Positions 1 through 5,253 of a stretch of DNA of 5,961 bases are shown in pieces (within the stretch, counting starts at the first letter, position 1; each line of letters starts with the position of its first letter). A program made the position numbers and the translations under genes. The notes below the pieces were generated by a model. It worked only from the letters and a program-made list of their open reading frames with translations, had not been told where the DNA came from and did not search any database. Origin of the DNA: Actinomycetes bacterium (GTDB lineage Bacteria > Actinomycetota > Actinomycetes > Actinomycetales > Cellulomonadaceae); the NCBI GenBank assembly GCA_023418375.1, contig JAEZZV010000319.1, positions 1 through 5,961 on the forward strand, written 5' to 3'.

Positions 1-35
1 GGGAGGGGCCGCGCCGTGGCGCAGCGGTGCGACCG

Positions 36-890
36 CTACCGTCCTTCCGGCGCCCGTCCCTGCGTGAGGGCGGCGAGCGCCGGCACGTCCAGTGGACCGG
101 CGACCCGGTCCGCGACCTGCGGCGACGCGGCGACGAGCAGGCCGTCGACCACGACGTCGGCGCGGTAGTCGCTGCCGTCGAGGCGGCGCGCCACGCCGCC
201 GAGCTCCCGCACGATCGTCACACCCGGGACGTGGTCCCACGGCATCGTGCGCCACGCGAGCATGGCGTCGGCGTCACCGAGGGCGAGCCGCGCGTACTCG
301 TGCCCGGCCCAGACGGTGTCGGCCAGGCCGATCCGGCCGGCGCCGGGCCGGCCGGACAGCTCGGTGACCAGCCGGTCCCGCACCACGGGCGGCAGGTAGC
401 GGGCCGCGACCTGCATCCGCGGGTCGCCCTCACGGGGCGCGACGGCGAGCACCTCGCCGTTGCACCAGACCCCCGAGCCACTCTCGGCCACCAGCGTGAC
501 CCGGTGCTCGGGCAGGCAGATCCAGCCCGCCACGGGCACGCCGGCCGCGACCAGGCCCACCATGACCGCGTAGTCGGGCGAGCCCTCGACGAACGCGCGC
601 GTGCCGTCCAGGGGGTCCACGACCCACGCGAGCGGCTCGGCGAGCAGGCCGAACAGCGCGGGGTCGGCCGACGCCGCCTCCTCGCCCAGCACCGGCACCC
701 CGGGCGCGAGCGCCGCGAGGCCCTCGGCGAGCGCGAGCTCGGCCGCGTGATCGACGACGGTCACGACGTCGCCCGGGCCCTTCTCCCCCACCTCGCCCGC
801 GGCGAGGTCCCGGAACCGCGGCGCGACGACCGTCGCCGCGACGTGCTCGACGAGCGCCGTCACCGCCTGGACGTCGACCGTGGGACTCAC
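36..890 (-). CDS. Inositol monophosphatase family protein (Mg-dependent sugar-phosphate phosphatase)
   Basis: A 284-residue protein of the IMPase/HisN/SuhB/CysQ superfamily, presumably cytosolic, that hydrolyses a phosphate monoester using Mg2+. All family signatures are visible: GEE at 69-71, WVVDPLDGT at 89-97 (metal ligands Asp92 and Asp95), and PWDH at 217-220 (Asp219) followed by an E-x-GG stretch at 229-232. The active site therefore looks complete and the length is normal. The GTG start at 890 is chosen because it overlaps the guaB stop as GTGA. Reading further upstream in this frame only enters guaB out of frame and adds low-complexity Arg/Gly sequence. There is no Shine-Dalgarno sequence before the GTG, so re-initiation after guaB is likely. 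The substrate cannot be told from sequence: inositol-1-phosphate, histidinol-phosphate and 3'-phosphoadenosine nucleotides are all possible in this superfamily. The position behind guaB hints at nucleotide or phosphate metabolism, but this is only inference. Confidence 0.9.
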   Translation of the reverse strand: MSPTVDVQAVTALVEHVAATVVAPRFRDLAAGEVGEKGPGDVVTVVDHAAELALAEGLAALAPGVPVLGEEAASADPALFGLLAEPLAWVVDPLDGTRAFVEGSPDYAVMVGLVAAGVPVAGWICLPEHRVTLVAESGSGVWCNGEVLAVAPREGDPRMQVAARYLPPVVRDRLVTELSGRPGAGRIGLADTVWAGHEYARLALGDADAMLAWRTMPWDHVPGVTIVRELGGVARRLDGSDYRADVVVDGLLVAASPQVADRVAGPLDVPALAALTQGRAPEGR

Positions 891-2410
891 CGGCTGGAGT
901 AGTTCGGGGCCTCGGAGATCATCTGCACGTCGTGCGGGTGCGACTCCTTCAGGCCCGCCGACGTGATCCGCACGAACTTGCCGCGCGCCTGGAGATCCGG
1001 GATCGTGCGGGCGCCGACGTAGAACATCGACTGGTGCAGGCCGCCGACCAGCTGGTGCGCGACGGCCGCGAGCGGGCCACGGTAGGGAACCTGGCCCTCG
1101 ATGCCCTCGGTGATGATCTCGTCGTCGCCGAGGTCGCCCTGGAAGTACCGGTCCTTGGAGTACGAGCGACGGTCGCCCCGGGACTGCATCGCCCCGAGCG
1201 AGGCCATGCCGCGGTAGCGCTTGTACTGCTTGCCGTTGACGAAGACCAGGTCGCCCGGGCTCTCGTCGCAGCCGGCCAGCAGCCCGCCGAGCATCACGGT
1301 GTCCGCGCCCGCGACCAGCGCCTTGGCGATGTCGCCGGAGTACTGCAGGCCGCCGTCGCCGATCACCGGGACGCCCGCGGGCTTGCACGCCTTCGCGGCC
1401 TCGTGGATGGCCGTGACCTGGGGGACGCCCACCCCCGCCACGACGCGCGTCGTGCAGATCGAGCCCGGGCCGACGCCGACCTTCACCGCGTCCACGCCCG
1501 CGTCGACGAGCGCCTGGGCGCCCTCGCGGGTGGCGATGTTGCCGCCGATGACCTGCACGTGGCGGGTGCCGGGGTCGGCCTTGAGGCGCCGCACCATGTC
1601 GAGCATGAGGCGCGCCTGGCCGTTCGCGGTGTCGACGACGAGGATGTCGACCCCCGCCTCGACGAGCGCCAGCACGCGGTCCCACGCGTCGCCGAAGAAG
1701 CCGACCGCCGCGGCCACGACCAGGCGGCCCTCGGCGTCCTTGGTCGCCGACGGGTACTGCTGCGTCTTGACGAAGTCCTTGACCGTGATGAGGCCCGCGA
1801 GGCGGCCCGCGTCGTCGACCAGCGGGAGCTTCTCGACCTTGTGCTTGGCGAGCAGCGCCGCGGCGTCGTCGCGCGTGATGCCGACGGGGCCAGTGACCAG
1901 CGGCTGGGCGGTCATGACGTCGCGCACCCGCAGCGTGCCGTAGTCCGCGGGGGCGACGAAGCGCAGGTCGCGGTTGGTGATGATGCCGACGAGGCGGTCG
2001 CCCTCCTCGACCACCGGCAGGCCCGACACGCGGTACTTGCCGCAGAGCGCGTCGAGCTCGGCGAGCGTCGCGTCCGGCCCGACTGTGACGGGGTCGGAGA
2101 CCATGCCCGACTCCGACCGCTTGACCAGGTCCACCTGGTGCGCCTGGTCGGCGATCGGCAGGTTCCGGTGCAGGACGCCGACGCCGCCCTGGCGCGCCAT
2201 CGCGACGGCCATCCGCGCCTCGGTGACGGTGTCCATCGCGGCGGAGACCAGCGGGACGGCGACGGAGATCTCGCGCGTCAGGCGCGAGGTGGTGTCCACC
2301 TCGGAGGGGACGACGTCGGTCTCGCCCGGCAGGAGCAGGACGTCGTCGAAGGTCAGGCCGATGAAGACGAACGGGTCGGCGTCGGCGGGGGTGGGCTCGA
2401 GCGCGCTCAT
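887..2410 (-). CDS. guaB: Inosine-5'-monophosphate dehydrogenase
   Basis: A 507-residue IMP dehydrogenase, which oxidises IMP to XMP with NAD+, the first committed step of GMP synthesis. The N-terminal part (LTFDDVLLLPGE, 19-30) and the barrel are canonical. Two CBS domains interrupt the barrel at about 102-215. The catalytic loop GVGPGSICTTR spans 312-322, with the nucleophile Cys319. The phosphate-binding segments are GDGGLQYSGD (351-360) and GGLLAGCDESPG (375-386). The flap carries the Arg-Tyr pair in KDRYFQ (Arg421, Tyr422). The NAD-side loop reads DTANG (260-264), where many family members have His in place of Asn. The ATG at 2410 starts the protein. It has no Shine-Dalgarno sequence, but a -10-like hexamer lies at the spacing expected for a leaderless mRNA. 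It probably forms an operon with the downstream phosphatase (4-bp overlap). In better-studied actinobacteria this is the GuaB2-type gene; a guaB3-type paralogue is not in the window. Confidence 0.97.
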   Translation of the reverse strand: MSALEPTPADADPFVFIGLTFDDVLLLPGETDVVPSEVDTTSRLTREISVAVPLVSAAMDTVTEARMAVAMARQGGVGVLHRNLPIADQAHQVDLVKRSESGMVSDPVTVGPDATLAELDALCGKYRVSGLPVVEEGDRLVGIITNRDLRFVAPADYGTLRVRDVMTAQPLVTGPVGITRDDAAALLAKHKVEKLPLVDDAGRLAGLITVKDFVKTQQYPSATKDAEGRLVVAAAVGFFGDAWDRVLALVEAGVDILVVDTANGQARLMLDMVRRLKADPGTRHVQVIGGNIATREGAQALVDAGVDAVKVGVGPGSICTTRVVAGVGVPQVTAIHEAAKACKPAGVPVIGDGGLQYSGDIAKALVAGADTVMLGGLLAGCDESPGDLVFVNGKQYKRYRGMASLGAMQSRGDRRSYSKDRYFQGDLGDDEIITEGIEGQVPYRGPLAAVAHQLVGGLHQSMFYVGARTIPDLQARGKFVRITSAGLKESHPHDVQMISEAPNYSSR

Positions 2411-2416
2411 CCGGCG

Positions 2417-2422
2417 ATAGTA
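2417..2422 (-). promoter_or_regulatory. Putative -10 box of a leaderless guaB promoter
   Basis: On the minus strand this reads TACTAT, matching the actinobacterial TANNNT -10 pattern. Exactly six bases (2416-2411) lie between it and the A of the guaB ATG at 2410, so the predicted transcript starts at the start codon itself. No Shine-Dalgarno sequence is present in this gap, which agrees with leaderless translation. No good -35 hexamer is seen at 16-18 bp spacing. The geometry is directly seen; the transcription start is inferred. Confidence 0.55.
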
Positions 2423-2433
2423 GTCGGGCCGCC

Positions 2434-2452
2434 GGGACCCACGGTGGGCCCC
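2434..2452. repeat. Imperfect inverted repeat upstream of guaB
   Basis: The sequence forms GGG-A-CCCAC-G-GTGGG-C-CCC, a dyad with five inner and three outer pairs broken by one A/C mismatch. It covers about -24 to -42 relative to the predicted guaB start, overlapping where a -35 box would sit, so it could be an operator. It also lies 3' of bldM, in the 114-bp gap, and could instead act as a weak terminator for that gene. Either role is inference. Confidence 0.35.
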
Positions 2453-2524
2453 GTCAGCCGCTGAGACCTCGTCCGCGACAGGCCGCCGTCGGGCCCGGCC
2501 GTGCGGGCGGACTGGCGCCGGGGC

Positions 2525-3160
2525 TCAGCGGATGAGGCCCTTGCGCAGCCCGATGGCGACCGCCTGGGCGCGGTCCGCGGCCTCGAGCTTGCGGAACAGC
2601 CGGCGGGCGTGGGTCTTGACGGTGTCCTCGGAGAGGAAGAGGTCCGCGCCGATCTGGGCGTTGGAGCGCCCGTGGCTCATGCCGATGAGCACCTCCATCT
2701 CGCGCTTCGTCAGCTCGATGGGCGGCGCGGCGGGCTGGCCGGCGGGGCGCGGACGGGGGAGGCCGTTGGCGCTCGCGCCGTGCGGCGGGGCCGGCGCGAC
2801 CGCGAGGCTGTGCGCCGCCACGGCCGCGAGCTCGCTGCGCTCGAGGTCGGGGGCGAGGTAGCCGCGGGCACCGAGCGCGATCGCCCGGTCGAGCGTGATC
2901 TCGTCGCCGGGCACCGCGAGCATGATGACGATGGGCGCGCCGTCGGCGTCGCGCAGGCGACGCATGGCCTCCAGCGGCCCGACGCCCGGCAGGTGGGCGT
3001 CGAGGAGGACGAGGGCGGGGCTGGTGCGGCGCACGAGGACCGTCAGCTCCTCGGCGCTGGCTGCTCCGCGCGCGGGCACGAGGCCCGGGACTCCCTGCGC
3101 GGCCGCGACGATGCGTTCACGGACGGCAGCGGAGCCGTGGCACACGACGACGCCGGCCAT
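2525..3160 (-). CDS. bldM: BldM-type atypical response regulator (NarL/FixJ family)
   Basis: A 211-residue DNA-binding protein with a receiver-like domain (about 3-120), a Pro/Ala-rich linker (122-147) and a LuxR-type helix-turn-helix (about 149-211). The output domain, with LTKREMEVL (150-158), MSHGRSNAQIG (161-171), LFLSEDTVKTHARRLFRKL (174-192) and DRAQAVAIG (196-204), closely resembles my recollection of Streptomyces BldM. The setting between whiB and guaB also matches. The receiver keeps the acceptor-position Asp54 (LVLLDAHLPG) but lacks the acidic pair (His8-Gly9), has Ala82 where Thr/Ser is usual, and Pro104 where the conserved Lys should be. Phosphotransfer control is therefore unlikely, and no histidine kinase gene is adjacent. 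In Streptomyces, BldM controls development as a homodimer and as a heterodimer with WhiI; its role here is unknown. The ATG at 3160 follows a full AAGGAGG ribosome site. The bldM name rests on similarity plus context, not an alignment. Confidence 0.85.
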   Translation of the reverse strand: MAGVVVCHGSAAVRERIVAAAQGVPGLVPARGAASAEELTVLVRRTSPALVLLDAHLPGVGPLEAMRRLRDADGAPIVIMLAVPGDEITLDRAIALGARGYLAPDLERSELAAVAAHSLAVAPAPPHGASANGLPRPRPAGQPAAPPIELTKREMEVLIGMSHGRSNAQIGADLFLSEDTVKTHARRLFRKLEAADRAQAVAIGLRKGLIR

Positions 3161-3163
3161 CCG

Positions 3164-3170
3164 CCTCCTT
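3164..3170 (-). promoter_or_regulatory. Ribosome binding site of the bldM-type gene
   Basis: The minus strand reads AAGGAGG, a full anti-Shine-Dalgarno match, three bases before the ATG at 3160. The spacing is shorter than usual, but the next in-frame candidate (GTG at codon 6) is too far away, so this site supports the ATG. Confidence 0.8.
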
Positions 3171-3177
3171 CCGCAGT

Positions 3178-3201
3178 GTCCCGGCGCGGGTCAGCCGGGA
3201 C
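3178..3201. repeat. Perfect 8-bp inverted repeat in the bldM leader
   Basis: The arms GTCCCGGC (3178-3185) and GCCGGGAC (3194-3201) are perfect complements with an 8-base loop. The element sits 18-41 bases upstream of the start codon, so it could be an operator or an mRNA hairpin close to the ribosome site. GC-rich repeats of this size also arise by chance in such genomes. Confidence 0.4.
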
Positions 3202-3241
3202 GGGGGATCTGCGTAGCCATCATCGGTCCCGCGGGCCGTCG

Positions 3242-3247
3242 AGGTTA
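3242..3247 (-). promoter_or_regulatory. Possible -10 box for the bldM-type gene
   Basis: The minus strand reads TAACCT, fitting TANNNT, in the 163-bp gap between the MerR-type gene and the bldM-type gene. It would give a leader of roughly 75 bases. No convincing -35 hexamer lies upstream, so this is only the best candidate in the gap. Confidence 0.25.
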
Positions 3248-3308
3248 GCGGGAGCGAGGGTGAAGACGCAGACGGAGCGGGTGGAATCGGGCGCTCGGGG
3301 GCAGTCCC

Positions 3309-3323
3309 GGCGCGACGGGCGCC
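3309..3323 (-). terminator. Small GC hairpin directly after the MerR-type gene
   Basis: GGCGC (3309-3313) and GCGCC (3319-3323) form a 5-bp stem with a 5-base loop, starting at the base after the stop codon. There is no T-run. It may be a weak terminator, but the stem is short and the call is tentative. Confidence 0.25.
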
Positions 3324-4277
3324 TCAGACGGCGGCCAGGACCTCGTGCAGCGCGCCGGTCAGCGTCCGCACCCGGTGCACGTTGGCGGCCACAGGGACCT
3401 CGGGTGCCCCGCCGCTGTGGTGGACGAACACCGGCATGCCCGCCCGCGCGGAGGTCGCGGCGCGCACGACGGCGGTGACCCGGGGCCCCGCGTCCGCCGC
3501 GGCGACCTCGACGACGAGCGCGGCCGGCATCGCGCGGTCCACCGCGCCAGAGACGACCCCCGCTGCGAACGAGGACAGGACGCGCGTCCGCACGCCGTGG
3601 GCCTGGAGCGCCGTCGCGAGGACGTGCGAGCGCAGGTCCGGCCCGTCCGTCGTGGGCACGACCAGGACGGTCGCCGCCGGCTTGGCCGCGTCGAGGTGGG
3701 CAGCGGCGACGGCGGCCCGCGAGCGGAGCTCGGCGAACGCGGCCGCCACGAGGGCGGGGACGACGCTCTCCCCCGGGCGCTCGAGCGCCGCGCGGTCGCC
3801 GACCGTGCGCAGCGTCGGCTCCACGAGGTCGTTCCACCACGCGAGGACGTCGCGCGGCGCGACGCGCGTGAGCATCCAGCGGACCGCGGCGTTGTCGAAC
3901 TGGCTCGCCGCCGCCGCGAGCGCGGCCGGGTCGGCAGCCATGGGCACGGCGTCGGAGTAGGCGTCCATCACCTCGGCGGTGCTGGGCACGTGCACCTCCG
4001 CCGCCGGGGTGTCGGTGGCGGCCAGCGCCGTCCGCGCCGCCTCCGACGGGGCCACCCCCTCGAGCGTGAGGCGGCGCATGACGAGGAGCCGGGCGACGTC
4101 CTGCGCGGAGTAGCGGCGGTGCGCGCCGGCCGCGTGCTCGGACGGGCCGAGGCCGTACCGGCGGTCCCAGGTGCGCAGGGTGGCGGGCGCCACGCCGAGC
4201 CGGCGGGCCACCGCCGCAACGGTCAGCGACGGCGCCGGCGGACGCTCGGGCACGCCCTCGCCACTGTCCGTCGCCAT
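3324..4277 (-). CDS. MerR-type transcriptional regulator with degenerate B12-binding-like sensor region
   Basis: A protein of about 317 residues. A MerR-type winged helix lies at about 17-75: LTVAAVARRLGVAPATLRTW, then DRRYGLGP and HRRYSAQDVARLL, the style seen in CarH/LitR regulators. A helical region (about 101-195) containing WWNDLVEPTLRTVGDRAALE resembles the cobalamin-cap domain. A Rossmann-like alpha/beta region (about 200-317) begins ATVLVVPTTDGPDLRSHVL. This is the CarH-like layout, but the E-x-H loop that supplies the histidine cobalt ligand reads GPDLR, and the W...EH signature of the cap is also absent. It probably senses something other than adenosylcobalamin, or nothing. The ATG at 4277 is preferred because a -10-like CAGAAT lies exactly six bases upstream and there is no Shine-Dalgarno sequence; an in-frame GTG at 4292 would add five residues. 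It is divergent from whiB and upstream of the bldM-type gene. Its targets are unknown. Confidence 0.85.
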   Translation of the reverse strand: MATDSGEGVPERPPAPSLTVAAVARRLGVAPATLRTWDRRYGLGPSEHAAGAHRRYSAQDVARLLVMRRLTLEGVAPSEAARTALAATDTPAAEVHVPSTAEVMDAYSDAVPMAADPAALAAAASQFDNAAVRWMLTRVAPRDVLAWWNDLVEPTLRTVGDRAALERPGESVVPALVAAAFAELRSRAAVAAAHLDAAKPAATVLVVPTTDGPDLRSHVLATALQAHGVRTRVLSSFAAGVVSGAVDRAMPAALVVEVAAADAGPRVTAVVRAATSARAGMPVFVHHSGGAPEVPVAANVHRVRTLTGALHEVLAAV

Positions 4278-4283
4278 GACGCG

Positions 4284-4289
4284 ATTCTG
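4284..4289 (-). promoter_or_regulatory. Possible -10 box of a leaderless MerR-type gene promoter
   Basis: The minus strand reads CAGAAT, which keeps the key A and final T of TANNNT. Six bases separate it from the ATG at 4277, the geometry of a leaderless transcript, as at guaB. The missing first T and the lack of a -35 box keep confidence low. Confidence 0.35.
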
Positions 4290-4317
4290 CACAGCCGGTG
4301 GCGCGTTACGCCACAGA

Positions 4318-4346
4318 CCGCGCCGCTTCAGGCGCGGCTCCGAGCC
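4318..4346. repeat. Overlapping inverted repeats in the MerR-whiB divergent region
   Basis: CCGCGCC (4318-4324) and GGCGCGG (4331-4337) form a 7-bp stem around a 6-base loop. Overlapping it, GGCTC-C-GAGCC (4336-4346) is an 11-bp palindrome with an odd centre. Both lie about 40-70 bases upstream of the MerR-type start. They are candidate operator sites, for example for autoregulation. Function is inferred from position only. Confidence 0.35.
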
Positions 4347-4422
4347 TGGTCATGAGCGATTTCCCGTCCAGCCTCGCGCCATGTGCCGGTTCTAATCTCG
4401 ACCGCCACGATGGCGAACCATT

Positions 4423-4443
4423 TTGACCAAGGGGCTTGACCAA
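4423..4443 (+). repeat. Tandem TTGACCAA direct repeat
   Basis: The octamer TTGACCAA occurs at 4423-4430 and again at 4436-4443, a 13-bp period, within an unusually AT-rich island (about 4389-4460). The second copy contains the -35 hexamer of the whiB promoter. The first has no matching -10 at 16-19 bp, so it is not simply a second promoter. An activator or repressor recognising the repeat is possible. Confidence 0.45.
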
Positions 4444-4464
4444 CTTCTGACGCGGTTCTACGGT
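4436..4464 (+). promoter_or_regulatory. Sigma-70-type promoter of the whiB gene
   Basis: The -35 hexamer TTGACC (4436-4441) and the -10 hexamer TACGGT (4459-4464) are separated by exactly 17 bases, a near-consensus housekeeping promoter. The predicted start at about 4471 gives a leader of about 43 bases ending in a good ribosome site. The leader contains a small GCCGG/CCGGC inverted repeat (4475-4491). Confidence 0.75.
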
Positions 4465-4503
4465 GAGGGCAGGCGCCGGGGATCCACCGGCACACCGAGC
4501 AGC

Positions 4504-4510
4504 AGGAGGG
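4504..4510 (+). promoter_or_regulatory. Ribosome binding site of the whiB gene
   Basis: AGGAGGG lies three bases before the ATG at 4514. It decides the start: a GTG at 4463 in the same frame falls inside the promoter -10 box and cannot be used by the predicted transcript. Confidence 0.8.
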
Positions 4511-4513
4511 CAC

Positions 4514-4804
4514 ATGACGGAGATCTCGCGACTGCCCGGTCCGGTGATGGACCTCTGGGAGTGGCAGTACGAGGGGAAGTGCCGCGAGGCCGACCCCACC
4601 CTGTTCTTCCACCCCGAGGGCGAGCGCGGTGCCGCGCGCCGACGCCGTGCCGAGGCCGCCAAGCAGATCTGCGCCGCCTGCCCGGTGATCCAGGAGTGCC
4701 GCGAGCACTCCCTCGCGGTGCGCGAGCCCTACGGCGTGTGGGGCGGCCTCTCGGAGGAGGAGCGAACCGAGATGCTCAGCCGCCGCCTGCGCCGCGCGGG
4801 CTGA
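4514..4804 (+). CDS. whiB3: WhiB-family iron-sulfur regulator, WhiB3/WhiD class
   Basis: A 96-residue cytosolic regulator expected to hold a [4Fe-4S] cluster. The four ligands are Cys23, Cys53, Cys56 and Cys62 in the family pattern C-x29-C-x2-C-x5-C. The turn GVWGG (74-78) and a basic tail (SRRLRRAG, 89-96) complete the fold. The N-terminal LPGPVMDLWEWQ (7-18), the FFHPEGERG block (31-39) and REPYGVWGGL match WhiB3 of Mycobacterium and WhiD of Streptomyces better than other Wbl classes as I recall them. That fits its place beside groES and near bldM and guaB. Characterised members bind the primary sigma factor and respond to O2, NO or redox state, influencing dormancy, lipid metabolism or spore maturation; the role here is inferred only in general terms. 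It is convergent with groES, sharing a palindromic terminator. An upstream GTG in frame is rejected on promoter grounds. Confidence 0.93.
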   Translation: MTEISRLPGPVMDLWEWQYEGKCREADPTLFFHPEGERGAARRRRAEAAKQICAACPVIQECREHSLAVREPYGVWGGLSEEERTEMLSRRLRRAG

Positions 4805-4836
4805 GCCGGCCCGCGGACGACGGGCCGCCACGGACG

Positions 4837-4874
4837 ACGAAGCCCCGGTCCCCTCGAGGGGACCGGGGCTTCGT
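4837..4874. terminator. Bidirectional terminator between whiB and groES
   Basis: A perfect 38-bp palindrome. The stem runs 17 bp (4837-4853 with 4858-4874) around a TCGA tetraloop, with arms beginning ACGAAGCCCCGG. It lies in the 81-bp gap between two convergent stop codons and reads identically from both strands. There is no clear T-run on either side, a form common for actinobacterial intrinsic terminators. Confidence 0.9.
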
Positions 4875-4885
4875 GACGTCTGTCG

Positions 4886-5179
4886 TCAGCTGACGACCGC
4901 GAGGATGTCGCGCGCCGAGAGGATGAGGAACTCCTCACCCTTGTACTTGACCTCGGTGCCGCCGTACTTGCTGTAGATGACGCGGTCGCCGACGGCGACG
5001 TCGAGCGGCACCCGCTGACCCTTGTCGTCGATACGACCCGGGCCGACCGCCAGGACCTCGCCCTCCTGGGGCTTCTCCTTGGCGGTGTCCGGGATCACGA
5101 GACCGGACGCCGTCGTCTGCTCCGCCTCGAGCGTGCGGACGACGACCCGGTCCTCGAGCGGCTTGATGGAGACCGACAC
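4886..5179 (-). CDS. groES: Co-chaperonin GroES (Hsp10)
   Basis: A 97-residue protein, the usual GroES length, that forms the heptameric lid of the GroEL folding chamber. Visible features are KPLEDRVVV (6-14), the mobile loop that contacts GroEL (about 18-36, with TASGLVIPDTAKEKP), the roof-region segment AVGPGRIDDKGQ (44-55), VGDRVIYSKYGGTEVKYKGEEFLIL (63-87) and the end RDILAVV (90-96). The start is GTG at 5179, six bases after a strong ribosome site. The control region has a near-consensus promoter flanked by two CIRCE operators, so heat-shock repression by HrcA is expected. No groEL follows: the next gene is the convergent whiB behind a strong terminator, so groES appears monocistronic and its GroEL must be encoded elsewhere. 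Confidence 0.97.
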   Translation of the reverse strand: MSVSIKPLEDRVVVRTLEAEQTTASGLVIPDTAKEKPQEGEVLAVGPGRIDDKGQRVPLDVAVGDRVIYSKYGGTEVKYKGEEFLILSARDILAVVS

Positions 5180-5185
5180 AGCGGA

Positions 5186-5194
5186 CCTCCCCTT
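5186..5194 (-). promoter_or_regulatory. Ribosome binding site of groES
   Basis: The minus strand reads AAGGGGAGG, ending six bases before the GTG at 5179. This fixes the non-ATG start. Confidence 0.8.
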
Positions 5195-5253
5195 CTCACA
5201 GTCGTGGGAACGGAACGTTCAATGGCGCCGTCGTGCCGGGCTGTCCGTCGTCG

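Noticed and set aside
17..28. tRNA D-arm-like string (TGGCGCAGCGGT) near the left edge
   Set aside because: No acceptor stem, anticodon arm or TTCGA-type T-loop follows, and the phosphatase coding end overlaps the would-be tRNA.
27..902. 291-residue plus-strand open frame opposite the phosphatase
   Set aside because: Low-complexity Arg-rich sequence with no motifs; an antisense shadow of a gene with an intact active site.
891..1685. N-terminal extension of the phosphatase to 549 residues
   Set aside because: The extra part is out of frame inside guaB and has Arg/Gly-rich shadow composition; the family length fits the GTG at 890.
932..2464. 510-residue plus-strand open frame opposite guaB
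   Set aside because: It is Arg/Ala/Asp/Val-rich with no recognisable domain and lies wholly opposite a certain guaB; long antisense frames are expected at this GC content.
2501..3478. 325-residue plus-strand open frame opposite the bldM-type gene
   Set aside because: No domain, no ribosome site, shadow-like composition; the opposite strand has clear receiver and LuxR domains.
3345..4355. 336-residue plus-strand open frame opposite the MerR-type gene
   Set aside because: His/Arg/Asp-rich shadow; the minus strand encodes a clear MerR helix-turn-helix.
4463..4513. Upstream GTG start adding 17 residues to WhiB
   Set aside because: The GTG falls in the promoter -10 box, and the extension does not resemble WhiB family N-termini; the ATG at 4514 has a good ribosome site.
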